A stretch of 64,000 bases of DNA, from assembly GCF_030815855.1 (NCBI RefSeq), contig NZ_JAUSXG010000001.1, forward strand, positions 2,914,001-2,978,000. Reading direction: 5' to 3'. The notes under the pieces were generated by a model. The model worked only from the letters and a program-made list of their open reading frames with translations. It was not told the DNA's origin and did no database searches. Below, one piece after another: positions 8,649 to 18,431 of the stretch (position 1 is the first letter of the stretch; each line of letters starts with the position of its first letter). Origin of the DNA: Variovorax paradoxus. GTDB lineage: Bacteria > Pseudomonadota > Gammaproteobacteria > Burkholderiales > Burkholderiaceae_C. The translations under genes and the position numbers were made by a program.

Positions 8649-9317
8649 ATGGAGCTCGCGTTGCCCCCACAGTCCCGACTTCGGCGCGCCGCATTGGCGC
8701 TCGCTGTGCTGGGCGGCGGCGGCGTCTGGCTGCCGGCGGCGCACGGCTTCACGGCGGCCATCGACGCCGGCAACCGCGCGCTTTTCCTTCAAGTGGGCGC
8801 CGGCACGATGACGGGCGGGAACTTCAACAACCGCGGCACACCCGGCAACAACACGACCGTCAATCTCGTGTCGGTCACTGTGACGGCCGCCCAGCTGGGC
8901 TCGGGCACGGCCCTGCCCATGGCGACCGACAGCACCGTGACGATCAGTCCATGGGATGGCTTCGCGTTCTGTACGTCGCCTGCGACCACGGGACAGGTGT
9001 ATGTAGGCGGCTTCTATCGCGTGCCGGGCACGAGCACCGCCGGCGCGGCGTCGCTGACGGTCACCACGCAAGCCAATCTGACGAACACCGCCGGCGAGAC
9101 GATTCCGTTCAGCACGATTGCGTGGACCTCTTCGGGCAACAGCGACAACACGCCGACCATTCCGAGCGGCACCTTCGCGGGCGGCGCCCAGAGCCTGTTG
9201 TCGATCACCCGCAACACCTGGTTCGAGAGCTGCCTCGCCTTCCGCTATCTCAACACCCAGCTGGTTCCCGCCGGCACTTTCAGCGGGACAGCGACCTACA
9301 CGCTCACCGCGCCATGA
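8649..9317 (+). CDS. Exported putative fibre subunit, second copy type
   Basis: 222-residue exported protein with a signal peptide ending near PAAHG. After it comes NRALFLQVGAGT, which matches the KVLFLQVGTGT motif of the first cassette protein, followed by a Ser/Thr/Gly-rich beta region and the C-terminal strand PAGTFSGTATYTLTAP. Two cysteines (FAFCTSP and ESCLAFR) could form a disulfide, unlike the first subunit, which has none. That suggests a tip or adaptor role. Its stop overlaps the start of the next gene (ATGA at 9314-9317), so the two are translationally coupled. No named family recognised. Confidence 0.7.
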   Translation: MELALPPQSRLRRAALALAVLGGGGVWLPAAHGFTAAIDAGNRALFLQVGAGTMTGGNFNNRGTPGNNTTVNLVSVTVTAAQLGSGTALPMATDSTVTISPWDGFAFCTSPATTGQVYVGGFYRVPGTSTAGAASLTVTTQANLTNTAGETIPFSTIAWTSSGNSDNTPTIPSGTFAGGAQSLLSITRNTWFESCLAFRYLNTQLVPAGTFSGTATYTLTAP

Positions 9318-9793
9318 AAGCCCGACTCCCGCTTGCCGCCGTTGCCGCGCTTGCCGGTCTGCTGGCCCTGGCCGCAGTGCCGCCCGCGAGCGCCGCAACC
9401 TACAGGGTCGACGACACCGGCAGCTTCGTGAGCCAGCCGGTCACGCCGATGCGCTGGCGCCAACTGGCGCCCGGCCGCTCGGGCGACCACACGATGGAAG
9501 GCCGCATGTCCGTGGCGCTGCGGCTCAATCTGTCGGCCTGGGTCAATCGGCCCGCGCGCATCTACCTTGCCCTGGCACCGACCGACGGCGAGCAATTGGT
9601 CGCCACGTGGCGCACGCAAGGCAGGCTGCTCCCGGGCACCGTGCGCGGCGGCGGACGCACGCTGGTGTTCGAAGGCGTGGTGCGCGAGTCTTTCCTGCAG
9701 GAAAGCATCGTGATCGATCTCGCGGTCGACGGCCGGAAGCTGGAGCGCGCGCAATCCCTGCAATTTTTCTTCGAGATCGAGGTATCGCCGTGA
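9314..9793 (+). CDS. Small exported protein of the fibre cassette
   Basis: 159-residue protein with a signal peptide (LAALAAVPPASA-like end near residue 27). The mature region (ATYRVDDTGSFVSQPVTPM at its start) is predicted to be beta-rich, ends in FFFEIEVSP, and has no cysteine. It matches no family I recognise. It sits between the second subunit (ATGA overlap) and the chaperone (stop codon overlaps the chaperone ATG at 9793), so it is co-translated with them. It may be a minor subunit, a periplasmic assembly factor or an anchor. Confidence 0.65.
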   Translation: MKARLPLAAVAALAGLLALAAVPPASAATYRVDDTGSFVSQPVTPMRWRQLAPGRSGDHTMEGRMSVALRLNLSAWVNRPARIYLALAPTDGEQLVATWRTQGRLLPGTVRGGGRTLVFEGVVRESFLQESIVIDLAVDGRKLERAQSLQFFFEIEVSP

Positions 9794-10620
9794 TGCGCCG
9801 TGTCGCACTGTTTTTCCATGGCCGCTGCGCGGCCGTGTTTCTGCTCGCCGCCGGCCTTGTTGCCCTGACGATGGGCACGCCGGCTCAAGCGCAGTTTTCT
9901 CTTGCCGTCTCGCCGCCGCGCTTCGAACTGTCGACCAAGCCGGGCGAACGGGTGCGCGACGTGATCGAGCTCACGCACCGCGACACGCAAGCCGGGGCCT
10001 ACAAGCTCAAGACCGCCGACTGGACCTTTCGCCCCGATGCCTCGGTCGACTTCAGCGACGAGCTGTTGCCGGGCAGTTGCCGGCCGTGGGTGGCCATCGA
10101 ACGGCGCGAGCTCAGCATCACCCCGGGGCGCCCCTACCGCTTCCGCTTCGAAGTGACGCCGCCGGCCGATACGCCGCCAACCGAATGCCGCTTCGCCGTG
10201 ATGATCGAAGGCCAGCAGGCCGCGGCCGCGCCGGGCGTTCCGGTGGCGCTGGGTGCGCGCATCGGCGTCATCGTGTATGTCGCCGTGGGCAATGTGGCGC
10301 CGGTGCTGGAGCTCGCGGGCACCTCGGTGCAAACGGTCGACGGCCAGGCCACGCCGGTGCTCAAGATCCGCAACACCGGCACCGCGCACGGCCGCCTGGC
10401 CGGCTTCCTCAGCGGTACCGATGCGAGCGGCACGGCCTTGGAACTGCAGGCCAGCACCACGCCCATCATGGCCGGCGAAACGCGCGACATCGCGCTGCTG
10501 GCCAACAAGCCCGGCGAAAGCGAAACGCCCGTTGCGGTGCGTTTCCCGATCACGATCAGCGGCAAGCTGGAATGGGGCAAGAGCGGCTCGCTGCCGATCA
10601 ACCAGCGCTTCGCTCCATGA
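9793..10620 (+). CDS. PapD-like periplasmic chaperone of the fibre cassette
   Basis: 275-residue exported protein. After the signal peptide (ending in PAQA) the N-domain starts QFSLAVSPPRFEL, in the style of fimbrial chaperones (first strand followed by SPPRFEL), and continues RVRDVIELTHRDTQAGAYKLK. A second immunoglobulin-like half follows (VLELAGTSVQTVDGQ, PVLKIRNTGTAHGRL). Chaperones of this fold complete the incomplete subunit fold and carry it to an outer-membrane pore. The two-domain size (about 250 aa mature) agrees. The ATG at 9793 overlaps the previous stop; a GTG at 9790 is the alternative. Its own TGA overlaps the ATG of the beta-barrel gene at 10617. Confidence 0.72.
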   Translation: MRRVALFFHGRCAAVFLLAAGLVALTMGTPAQAQFSLAVSPPRFELSTKPGERVRDVIELTHRDTQAGAYKLKTADWTFRPDASVDFSDELLPGSCRPWVAIERRELSITPGRPYRFRFEVTPPADTPPTECRFAVMIEGQQAAAAPGVPVALGARIGVIVYVAVGNVAPVLELAGTSVQTVDGQATPVLKIRNTGTAHGRLAGFLSGTDASGTALELQASTTPIMAGETRDIALLANKPGESETPVAVRFPITISGKLEWGKSGSLPINQRFAP

Positions 10621-12713
10621 GACGCCTGCTGCGCAACGGCGCGCTCGGCTTGTGCGGCGCGGGCCAGGCGCTGGCCGGCACGGCGGCGTGGGCGCAGCCC
10701 CCATCCGCCAACTATGTCGATCGCGTGCTGGACGACAGCCCGCAAGCGGCGCCGGTGGAAGAACCCGAAGCCCGCGACGGCAGCAGCGGCTGGCCGCGCG
10801 GCTGGACCCTCGAGGGCCAGTCGACACAGCAAAGCGGGGCCGTGCGCTCGCGCAGCCATTCGCTGCTGTTCTCGGGCCACCTCGACACGCCGGACCACGG
10901 CACCTTTTCCGCCAACCTGAATTTCAACCGCGATTCGGTGCCGGTGAGCGGCGTCGGTGTATACGGCACCACCGGCACGCCCACGACGCAGGTGCCCTAC
11001 ACCTACCGCAACGGCAGCACCTGGCGCATCGACCAGCGCGCCCTGCCTTTCGACGGCGGCTGGTTCGGCAACAACAGCATCGGCAACATCAACATGGCGA
11101 GCACGCCGCTGGCGCGCGGTGTCGGCCGGGTCTACCTGCCGAGCCTGCCGATCGAAGGGATCGCCCTCAGCATCGAGCGCCCGGGCCAGACCACCTTCAA
11201 TGCGTCGGCTGGCCGGCTGGGCTATTTCAACGGTATCTCGTTCCAGGGTTTCTCGTCCGGACAAGGCAGCGCGGCAGGCGCCGGCGCGCAGACCCAGCTG
11301 AGCAGCGGCCAAGGCCCCTCCGCGCTCGACCGCACCGACGCGGCCGTTCAGCTGATTGAAACCCGCAACTTCAACGCCAACGGCGTGCCCGGCTTCGCCC
11401 AGAACACCCGCTCGGTGTGGACCGCCGTCTCCTGGCAGGGCCAGGCGCCCTGGGCCGACACGGTCGGCAGCGGCTTCGGCGGCATCGGCGAACGGGTGGG
11501 CGGCCTGCGCGTCCAGGCCAACGTGGCCAACAGCACCGGGCAACCGACCGATGCGCAGTCGCGCGCACCGCGCGATTCGGCGAGCGGCGGCTGGGTCGAC
11601 GCCGCCTGGCGCACGAGCCTCATGCAGCAGAACGCCTCGGTGTTCTATTTCCAGCCTTCGCTGCGCTGGGGCGGCGATGCACTGCCAAGCAACCTGCGGG
11701 GTGCCTCGTGGCGCGGCGACGTGTCCACCCGCCAATGGCAGTTGGGCGGCAACATGGAGGTGAGCGACAGCGTGACCGGGCTCCAGAACCGCTCGCTGTA
11801 CGGCAGCCTGTTCGGCCGCTTCCGCTTCGATTCGCGCGATGCGATTTCCGGCAACGTGGCAGCGCGCAGCGGCAGCTTCGCGGCGCGCTCGGCCCAGCTC
11901 ACCTGGGAGCATCAGTCCGACTGGGGCTACACCCAGTGGCGCACGGACGTTGCACAAGGCACCGACCTGCGCGTGCTGCGCACGGGCCTCAATCACGCGT
12001 GGCGCGTCGGCGAAACGCAAACGCTCTCGACCTCGCTGGCGTTCGAACAATCGCGCCAGGCGGGCGTCGACGCACGCTCGGCGCACTGGGGCGTGCTCGG
12101 CACCACGCCGCTGGCCGCCGGTGCCCGGCTCGACCTGAGCCTGCGCGGCAGCAACGGCATCAGCGGCACCGCAACGCGCTTCCTGAGCGCCAACGCGCGC
12201 CTGAGTTGGCCGCTGGGCCAAGGCTGGTCGTTCATTGCCCAATACGCCGCGGCGCGCGGGCAAGAGTCGCTCAACCCGGCCGTCGTATCGGCCCTGACGA
12301 CGGCCATGCAGCAAGCGGTGCTCGTGCTTCCGTCCAGCCGCTCGTTCATGGTGGCGCTGCGCTACGAGAGCCGCGCCGGCCTGGCCAGCGCGCCCATCGG
12401 CGGCGCTCCGGGCACGGGCGCAGGCAGGCTCGAAGGCTACGTTTTCTTCGACCAGAACAACAACGGACTGCGCGAGGCGAGCGAAGGCGGCGTCGGCGGC
12501 GTCACGGTGGTGCTCGACCGCCATTACGTCGCGCGCACCGACGCGCAGGGCCTCTACAGCTTTCCCTCGGTGGCCGCGGGCAGCCACGAGATCGAGCTGG
12601 TCCAGGACAACCTGCCCCTGCCCTGGAGCACTGCCGGCTCGCCTTCGCGGCGCGTGAGCGTGTACGTGCGCGACGCCGCCGTGGCCGACTTCCCCATCCA
12701 GAAAGATCGCTGA
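10617..12713 (+). CDS. Outer-membrane beta-barrel with C-terminal SdrD-B-like domain (usher-like candidate)
   Basis: 698-residue exported protein with signal peptide ending near AAWAQ. Residues about 60-600 show many alternating amphipathic strands (TLEGQSTQQSG, LRWGGDALPSN, LSWPLGQGWSFIAQYA), as in large outer-membrane barrels. The last 80 residues form an SdrD-B/carboxypeptidase-regulatory-like domain (GYVFFDQNNNGLREASEGG, ARTDAQGLYSFPSVAAG). Classical fimbrial ushers are longer and carry recognisable plug and N-terminal domains, which I cannot identify here. The position directly after a PapD-like chaperone (ATGA overlap at 10617) makes it the likely secretion pore or surface anchor of the cassette. 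The SdrD-like domain recalls the C-terminal domains of some ushers. Confidence 0.68.
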   Translation: MRRLLRNGALGLCGAGQALAGTAAWAQPPSANYVDRVLDDSPQAAPVEEPEARDGSSGWPRGWTLEGQSTQQSGAVRSRSHSLLFSGHLDTPDHGTFSANLNFNRDSVPVSGVGVYGTTGTPTTQVPYTYRNGSTWRIDQRALPFDGGWFGNNSIGNINMASTPLARGVGRVYLPSLPIEGIALSIERPGQTTFNASAGRLGYFNGISFQGFSSGQGSAAGAGAQTQLSSGQGPSALDRTDAAVQLIETRNFNANGVPGFAQNTRSVWTAVSWQGQAPWADTVGSGFGGIGERVGGLRVQANVANSTGQPTDAQSRAPRDSASGGWVDAAWRTSLMQQNASVFYFQPSLRWGGDALPSNLRGASWRGDVSTRQWQLGGNMEVSDSVTGLQNRSLYGSLFGRFRFDSRDAISGNVAARSGSFAARSAQLTWEHQSDWGYTQWRTDVAQGTDLRVLRTGLNHAWRVGETQTLSTSLAFEQSRQAGVDARSAHWGVLGTTPLAAGARLDLSLRGSNGISGTATRFLSANARLSWPLGQGWSFIAQYAAARGQESLNPAVVSALTTAMQQAVLVLPSSRSFMVALRYESRAGLASAPIGGAPGTGAGRLEGYVFFDQNNNGLREASEGGVGGVTVVLDRHYVARTDAQGLYSFPSVAAGSHEIELVQDNLPLPWSTAGSPSRRVSVYVRDAAVADFPIQKDR

Positions 12714-12764
12714 ACAGACGAAAGGCGATTGCGCACGGAGAGATTGCGGTATTTACTTGCTTCA

Positions 12765-12790
12765 CAGGCCTCAATTTTTGAAGAGGCCTG
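12765..12790. repeat. Perfect inverted repeat between barrel gene and last cassette gene
   Basis: CAGGCCTC (12765-12772) and GAGGCCTG (12783-12790) form an 8-base stem with a 10-base A/T-rich loop. No T run follows the stem, so it is not a standard terminator. It could be a transcript-stability element that lowers expression of the distal subunit gene, or a regulator site. Confidence 0.5.
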
Positions 12791-12889
12791 CCGATATAAG
12801 AAGGTCGGGCGTCGTTGCGATGCCTCCAGCCCAGCGTTTTTTGGGGGGAAAGCCTTATGTCCGGAAGCATGTTCTCTTCAGGGGTGTGC

Positions 12890-13177
12890 ATGAAAAGCGC
12901 GTTGTCCGCGCTGCTGCTGCTGCCGCCCGTGTGCGTGGCGGAAGCCACGCTCGGGGTCGACAGCGCCACGGGCCAGCTGAGCTTCAGGGTGGTCGTGCCG
13001 CCGGTGCTGCGCGTGCTGCAGGTCACGCCCCTGAAGGACGGCCATGAATACCGAATCTGGACCAACACCAAGTCGGCGTACATCAACGGCCGCGAATACC
13101 GCTTCACGAAGGTGGGCGAGCACACGCTGAAAGTGCCGGTGTCGCCCCAGGGCGTGTTCCTCGTGCACGGACTCTGA
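12890..13177 (+). CDS. Short exported protein related to the fibre subunits
   Basis: 95-residue exported protein. The start ATG 12890 is preceded by AGGGG and gives a clean signal peptide (MKSALSALLLLPPVCVAEA). The mature part begins with GQLSFRVVVPPVLRVLQV, matching the motif of the first subunit (LDFKVVVPKVLFLQV), but the protein ends about half-way through that fold in QGVFLVHGL. It may be a terminator or capping subunit, or a remnant. It is separated from the barrel gene by 176 bases containing a perfect stem-loop, and converges on the fructose-bisphosphate aldolase gene. Confidence 0.62.
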   Translation: MKSALSALLLLPPVCVAEATLGVDSATGQLSFRVVVPPVLRVLQVTPLKDGHEYRIWTNTKSAYINGREYRFTKVGEHTLKVPVSPQGVFLVHGL

Positions 13178-13202
13178 CCCGGGTTTCGCGCACAGGGCTT
13201 TC

Positions 13203-14216
13203 CTACAACGCCACCGGCTTGATCTTCGACGCCATGCCGGCGGTGCCGAAGGCCTGGAACCGATCGATGCACAGATCGCGCGCGGCCGCGGTCGCCTCCT
13301 TCAGGAACTTGCGCGGATCGAATTCGCTGCGGTCGCTGCCCATGGCGCGGCGCATGGCGCCCGTCATCGCCAGCCGGATGTCGGTGTCGATGTTGACCTT
13401 GCGCACCCCGTGCCGGATGCCTTCCTGGATCTCCTCCACCGGCACGCCATAGGTTTCCTTGATGTCGCCGCCGAACTCGCGGATCACGGCCAGCCATTCC
13501 TGCGGCACCGACGAAGAGCCGTGCATCACGAGGTGCGTCTTCGGAATGCGCGCATGGATCTCCTTGATGCGGTCGATCGCGAGGATGTCGCCGGTCGGCT
13601 TGCGGCTGAACTTGTAGGCACCGTGCGAGGTGCCGATGGCAATCGCCAGCGCATCCACGCCGGTGCGCGACACGAAGTCGGCCGCCTGCTGCGGGTCGGT
13701 CAGCAGCTGGTCGTGCGAGAGCACGCCCTCGGCGCCGCTGCCGTCCTCCTCACCGGCCATGCCCGATTCGAGCGACCCGAGGCAGCCCAGCTCGCCCTCG
13801 ACCGACACGCCGACCGCATGCGCCATCTCGACCACGCGGCGGGTCACGCCCACGTTGTAGTCGTAGCTCGCGGGGGTCTTCGCGTCTTCCATCAGCGAGC
13901 CGTCCATCATCACGCTGGTGAAGCCCGAGCGAATGGCCTGCATGCACATCGACGGGCTGGCGCCGTGGTCCTGGTGCATCACGATCGGGATCTCCGGGTA
14001 CATCTCCACCGCCGCCTCGACCATCTTGCGCAGGAACGGCTCGCCCGCGTATTTGCGCGCTCCCGCCGAGGCCTGCAGGATGACCGGGCTGTCGGTCTTC
14101 TTGGCGGCCTGCATGATGGCCTGGATCTGCTCCAGGTTGTTGACGTTGAACGCCGGCACGCCGTACCGGTGCTCGGCGGCATGGTCGAGCAATTGGCGCA
14201 GCGAAATCATGGGCAT
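13203..14216 (-). CDS. cbbA: Class II fructose-bisphosphate aldolase, Calvin-cycle type
   Basis: Zn-dependent aldolase (337 aa) that condenses glyceraldehyde-3-phosphate with dihydroxyacetone phosphate and, in the Calvin cycle, also makes sedoheptulose-1,7-bisphosphate. Motifs are the metal-binding HQDHG, the [12 protein letters not shown] block and the GTSHGAYK / MHGSSSVP phosphate-binding region, all intact. It is the last gene of the minus-strand cbb operon, 64 bases after transketolase. ATG 14216 has AGGAG upstream. It faces the fibre cassette tail to tail. Confidence 0.95.
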   Translation of the reverse strand: MPMISLRQLLDHAAEHRYGVPAFNVNNLEQIQAIMQAAKKTDSPVILQASAGARKYAGEPFLRKMVEAAVEMYPEIPIVMHQDHGASPSMCMQAIRSGFTSVMMDGSLMEDAKTPASYDYNVGVTRRVVEMAHAVGVSVEGELGCLGSLESGMAGEEDGSGAEGVLSHDQLLTDPQQAADFVSRTGVDALAIAIGTSHGAYKFSRKPTGDILAIDRIKEIHARIPKTHLVMHGSSSVPQEWLAVIREFGGDIKETYGVPVEEIQEGIRHGVRKVNIDTDIRLAMTGAMRRAMGSDRSEFDPRKFLKEATAAARDLCIDRFQAFGTAGMASKIKPVAL

Positions 14217-14280
14217 GGGAGGCTCCTGTCGATGTGGGGAATGGGGATGGCCGAGGGCGGCCGCTGTGCCGCCTCCGGCT

Positions 14281-16320
14281 TCATGCGGCCTCTTTCACAT
14301 TGGCCAGCGCGGCGTTCGCAAGCAGGCGCCGGGCGCGCTCGGCCACCACCTCGGCGGTCAGGCCGAACAGCTTGAACAGTTCGCCGGCCGGCGCCGATTC
14401 GCCGAAGCGGTCGAGTCCGACCACGTCGCCGTATTCGCCGACGAACTTCCACCACAGGCCGGTGCTGCCGGCCTCCACCGCCACGCGCGGCAGATGGCGC
14501 GGAATGACCGCGTGGCGCCACGCCGCATCCTGGCGTTCGAACACATCCATGCACGGCACGGAGACCACGCGGGCTTCGATGCCCTCCTCCGCCAGCAATG
14601 CGGCGGCAGCCAGCGCAACGCCGACCTCGGAGCCGCTTGCCAGCAGCGCCACGCACTCGGCCTCGGGGCGCCGCAGCACATACGCGCCGCGTGCGATCGA
14701 CTCGATACGCTCGCTGCCTTCGCCCGCATGCGGCAGCGCCTGGCGCGTGAGCAGCAGGCAGCTCGGCCCGTCCGCGCGGCGCAGCGCCTGCCGCCAAGCC
14801 ACGGCGGTTTCGGTCGCATCGGCCGGGCGCCAGACGTCGACGTCGGGAATCAGCCGCAGGCTCGACGCATGCTCCACCGGCTGGTGCGTGGGGCCGTCTT
14901 CGCCAAGCCCGATCGAGTCGTGCGTGAAGACGTAGATGACCGGCAGCTTCATCAGCGCCGACATGCGCACACCGTTGCGCGCGTAGTCGGAAAAAGTCAG
15001 GAAGGTGCCGCCGAACGGGCGGAAGCCGCCATGCAATGCCAACCCGTTCATGATGGCCGCCATGCCGAACTCCCGCACCCCGTAGTGCACGTGGTTGCCT
15101 GTGCCCGTGCCCTTGAGCGCGCGGTGGCCCTTCCAGTCCGTGAGGTTCGAACCCGTGAGGTCGGCCGAGCCGCCGATCAGCTCCGGCATTGCCGGCCCCA
15201 CCTCGTCGAGCACTTGCTGCGAGGCCTTGCGCGTGGCAACTGAGGCCTTGCGCTGCTCCGCGCCGGCCGCGGCCGAAGCCAATGCATCCTCGACCTGCGC
15301 GGTGAGCAGCGCATCGGTGCGGTGGCGCCGAATCAACTCGCGCGCAAGCGCCGGGTGCTCGTGCGCATAGGCTGCAAAGCGCTCTTGCCACGCCTGGTGC
15401 AATGCGGCGCCCTTCTCACGCGCCGACCAGGCCTGCGCAATAACTGGCGGTACTTCGAAGGGCGCGGCGCTCCAGCCGAGTGCTTCTCGCGTCAGCGCGA
15501 TCTCGGCATCGCCCAGCGCTTCGCCGTGCGCCTTCGCGGTGCCCGCGCGGTTTGGCGACCCCTGGCCGATGCGTGTCTTGCAGCACACCAGCACCGGCCG
15601 GTCGGCGGCCGCGGCCTCTGCGATGGCCGCGTCGAGCGCCGCGATGTCGTGGCCGTCGACGTTGCGCAGCACGGTCCAGCCGTAGGCTTCGAAGCGGCCC
15701 GGCGTGTCGTCGCTGAACCAGCCGCCGACCTCGCCGTCGATCGAGATGCCGTTGTCGTCGTAAAACGCCACCAGCTTGTTCAGGCGCCAAGTGCCCGCGA
15801 GCGAGCAGGCTTCATGGCTGATGCCTTCCATCAGGCAGCCGTCGCCCAGGAACACGTAGGTGCGGTGGTCGATCACCTCATGGCCGGGCCGGTTGAACTC
15901 CTCGGCCAGCAGCTTTTCCGCCAGAGCCATGCCAACCGCATTGCTGATGCCCTGCCCCAGCGGCCCCGTGGTCGTCTCGACGCCCGGCGTGACGCCGACC
16001 TCGGGGTGTCCCGGCGTGCGCGAATGCAGCTGGCGAAAGCGCCGCAACTCGTCGATCGGCAGCGCATAGCCGCTCAGGTGCAGCAGCGCATAGAGCAGCA
16101 TCGAGCCATGGCCGTTGGAAACGACGAAGCGGTCGCGGTTCATCCAGCGCGGGTCGGCCGGGTCGTGCCGCAGGCGATGCCGCCACAGGGCCTCGGCGAT
16201 GTCGGCCATGCCCATCGGCATGCCGGGGTGGCCGGAGTTGGCGGCTTGCACGGCATCCATGGCCAGCGCGCGGATGGCGTTGGCGCATTGCGTGCGCAAG
16301 GCGAGGTTTTCAATCGTCAT
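14281..16320 (-). CDS. cbbT: Transketolase
   Basis: Thiamine-diphosphate enzyme (679 aa) that moves two-carbon units in the Calvin and pentose phosphate cycles to regenerate ribulose-5-phosphate precursors. Features in order: [10 protein letters not shown] near the N-terminus, the ThDP motif [13 protein letters not shown], the pyrimidine domain with [14 protein letters not shown], and a C-terminal domain. The start used is ATG 16320 ([10 protein letters not shown]), preceded by AGGATC; the upstream in-frame extension overlaps the previous gene and lacks family similarity. It lies between phosphoribulokinase and aldolase in the cbb operon. Confidence 0.95.
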   Translation of the reverse strand: MTIENLALRTQCANAIRALAMDAVQAANSGHPGMPMGMADIAEALWRHRLRHDPADPRWMNRDRFVVSNGHGSMLLYALLHLSGYALPIDELRRFRQLHSRTPGHPEVGVTPGVETTTGPLGQGISNAVGMALAEKLLAEEFNRPGHEVIDHRTYVFLGDGCLMEGISHEACSLAGTWRLNKLVAFYDDNGISIDGEVGGWFSDDTPGRFEAYGWTVLRNVDGHDIAALDAAIAEAAAADRPVLVCCKTRIGQGSPNRAGTAKAHGEALGDAEIALTREALGWSAAPFEVPPVIAQAWSAREKGAALHQAWQERFAAYAHEHPALARELIRRHRTDALLTAQVEDALASAAAGAEQRKASVATRKASQQVLDEVGPAMPELIGGSADLTGSNLTDWKGHRALKGTGTGNHVHYGVREFGMAAIMNGLALHGGFRPFGGTFLTFSDYARNGVRMSALMKLPVIYVFTHDSIGLGEDGPTHQPVEHASSLRLIPDVDVWRPADATETAVAWRQALRRADGPSCLLLTRQALPHAGEGSERIESIARGAYVLRRPEAECVALLASGSEVGVALAAAALLAEEGIEARVVSVPCMDVFERQDAAWRHAVIPRHLPRVAVEAGSTGLWWKFVGEYGDVVGLDRFGESAPAGELFKLFGLTAEVVAERARRLLANAALANVKEAA

Positions 16321-16372
16321 GCCGAAGATCCTGTTGATGGTTTTGTGCGGTGTGCAGGGAGTGCGCGGCTCG

Positions 16373-17251
16373 TCAGATCGCATAGGCCTTCTTGCGCCGC
16401 TCCATGAGGCGCAGGATCATCGGCGTGAAGATCAGCTGCATGGCCAACTCCATCTTTCCGCCCGGCACCACCAGGGTGTTGGCGCGCGACATGAACGAGT
16501 CGTGCAGCATGCTCAGCAGGTACGGAAAGTCGAAGCCAATCGGGTTGGCGAAGCGGATCACCACCAGGCTCTCATCCGGGCTCGGAATGGTTCGCGCAAT
16601 GAACGGGTCGGAGGTGTCGACCACCGGCACACGCTGGAAGTTGATGTGCGTGCGCGTGAACTGCGGGCAGATGTAGTGCACGTACTCGTTCATGCGCCGC
16701 AGGATCACATCCGTCACGGCCTCGGTGGAATAGCCGCGTGTGTTCTTGTCGCGGTGCAGCTTCTGGATCCACTCGAGGTTGATCACCGGCACCACGCCGA
16801 TCAGCAGGTCGACATGGCGCGCAATGTCGACCTTCTCCGTCGTCACGCCGCCATGCAAGCCTTCATAGAACAGCAGCTCGCTGTTCGGCAGCGTTTCCCA
16901 CGGCGTGAAGGTGCCGGGCTCCTGCTTGTAAGGAGCCGCCTCCTGAGCGTCGTGCAAATACTTGCGGCTTCGGCCGACACCCGCTTCGCCGTAGTCGCAA
17001 AACAGCGCCTCGAGTTCGGCGAACAGGTTGGCGTCTTCGCCGAAGTGGCTGAAGTTGCGGTTACCGGCGGCCTCGGCTTCGGCCATCGCCACCTTCATGG
17101 AGCTGCGGTCGTAGCGGTGGAAGCTGTCGCCCTCCACGATCGCCGCCTTGACGCTCTCGCGGCGAAAGATGTTCTCGAAGGTTCGCGTGACGGACGTGGT
17201 GCCCGCGCCGGACGAACCGGTAATGGCAACGATGGGATGCTTGGCTGACAT
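16373..17251 (-). CDS. cbbP: Phosphoribulokinase
   Basis: Makes ribulose-1,5-bisphosphate from ribulose-5-phosphate and ATP, one of the two steps unique to the Calvin cycle. The 292-residue length is that of proteobacterial class I enzymes. The P-loop is [10 protein letters not shown], with Thr in place of the usual Lys as is normal for this class, followed by [18 protein letters not shown] and [12 protein letters not shown]. It lies between fructose-1,6-bisphosphatase and transketolase in the operon. Its presence with cbbLS shows that the cycle can run. Confidence 0.96.
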   Translation of the reverse strand: MSAKHPIVAITGSSGAGTTSVTRTFENIFRRESVKAAIVEGDSFHRYDRSSMKVAMAEAEAAGNRNFSHFGEDANLFAELEALFCDYGEAGVGRSRKYLHDAQEAAPYKQEPGTFTPWETLPNSELLFYEGLHGGVTTEKVDIARHVDLLIGVVPVINLEWIQKLHRDKNTRGYSTEAVTDVILRRMNEYVHYICPQFTRTHINFQRVPVVDTSDPFIARTIPSPDESLVVIRFANPIGFDFPYLLSMLHDSFMSRANTLVVPGGKMELAMQLIFTPMILRLMERRKKAYAI

Positions 17252-17338
17252 GGTGGCCTCGGGGAGATAAAGAATTCGTACGGGGCCGCACGCGCTCGGC
17301 CCTGCTGTCTTGTTGCTGGCGCGCCGTTGCGCCGTTGT

Positions 17339-18412
17339 TCAGGCAGCCGTCGCAAAGAGCCCGCGCTTGCCGAACAACGGGGCCTGGTAGGTGTCCTGCG
17401 GGTCTTCGCTGTGGTACGCCTCCACGCGCGCCACCTCTTCGGACGAGCCGAAGACGAAGCCGATGCGCTGGTGAATCGATTCCGGCTCCACCGCCATCAG
17501 CCGGCGCCGGCCGGTGCTGGCCATGCCGCCCGCCTGCTCGATCAAGAAGGAAATCGGGTTGGCCTCGTACAGCAGCCTAAGGCGCCCGTCACGGCCTGAT
17601 TCCTTGCTGTCGCGCGGGTACATGAAGACGCCGCCGCGCATCAGGATGCGGTGCGTCTCGGCCACCAGCGAGGCGATCCAACGCATGTTGAAGTCGATGC
17701 CGCGCGGGCCCTCCTTGCCGGCCAGGCATTCGTCGACATAGCGCTTCACGGCCGGTTCCCAGAAGCGGCTGTTCGACGCGTTGATGGCAAATTCGCTGGT
17801 CTGCCGCGGAATGCTCAGGTTCGGATGGCTCAGCACCCATTCGCCGAGCTGCGGGTCGAGCGTGAACGCATGCGTGCCGTTGCCCAGCGTCAGCACCAGC
17901 ATCGTCGAAGGGCCGTAGATCGCGTAGCCGGCGCCCACCTGCTCCGTGCCGGGCTGCAGAAAATCTTCAGGCTTCGCATCGGCATCGAGCGTGGGCGCAC
18001 GCAGTATCGAGAAAATGCTGCCCACCGCCACGTTCACGTCGATGTTCGACGACCCGTCGAGCGGATCGAACAGCAGCAGGTACTTGCCGCGCGGGAACTG
18101 CTGCGGCGGCAGGTACGGCTCTTCCATCTCTTCCGAAACCATGCCCGCCACGTGGCCGCCCCACTCGTTGGCGCGCAGGAACATGTCGTTGCTCAGCACG
18201 TCGAGGGTCTTCTGCTCTTCGCCCTGCACGTTCTGCGTTCTGGCGCTGCCCAGCACGTCGCCGAGCGCGCCGAGCGCCACCTTGCGCGAGATCGCCTTGC
18301 AGGCAAGAGAGACGTCGGTGATGAGCGCGTTGAGCGCGCCCGTGGCACCGGGGTGGCGGCGGCGCTCCTCGATGATGTACTGGGTCAGCGTGGCCTTGCC
18401 TGCAATCGGCAT
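17339..18412 (-). CDS. cbbF: Class I fructose-1,6-bisphosphatase
   Basis: Hydrolyses fructose-1,6-bisphosphate, and in Calvin operons probably also sedoheptulose-1,7-bisphosphate, in the cytoplasm. The 357-aa protein has the metal and substrate motif [14 protein letters not shown], a GTHAFTLDP loop and the C-terminal [16 protein letters not shown] block. The start is ATG 18412 ([10 protein letters not shown]), with CAGGAGACG just upstream; the longer reading frame overlaps the previous gene without support. It sits between cbbZ and cbbP. Confidence 0.95.
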   Translation of the reverse strand: MPIAGKATLTQYIIEERRRHPGATGALNALITDVSLACKAISRKVALGALGDVLGSARTQNVQGEEQKTLDVLSNDMFLRANEWGGHVAGMVSEEMEEPYLPPQQFPRGKYLLLFDPLDGSSNIDVNVAVGSIFSILRAPTLDADAKPEDFLQPGTEQVGAGYAIYGPSTMLVLTLGNGTHAFTLDPQLGEWVLSHPNLSIPRQTSEFAINASNSRFWEPAVKRYVDECLAGKEGPRGIDFNMRWIASLVAETHRILMRGGVFMYPRDSKESGRDGRLRLLYEANPISFLIEQAGGMASTGRRRLMAVEPESIHQRIGFVFGSSEEVARVEAYHSEDPQDTYQAPLFGKRGLFATAA

Positions 18413-18431
18413 GATCGTCTCCTGGTTGGAT

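Noticed and set aside
12765..12790. Stem-loop as a terminator of the fibre operon
   Set aside because: The stem is perfect but no T run follows, and a related subunit gene continues on the same strand.
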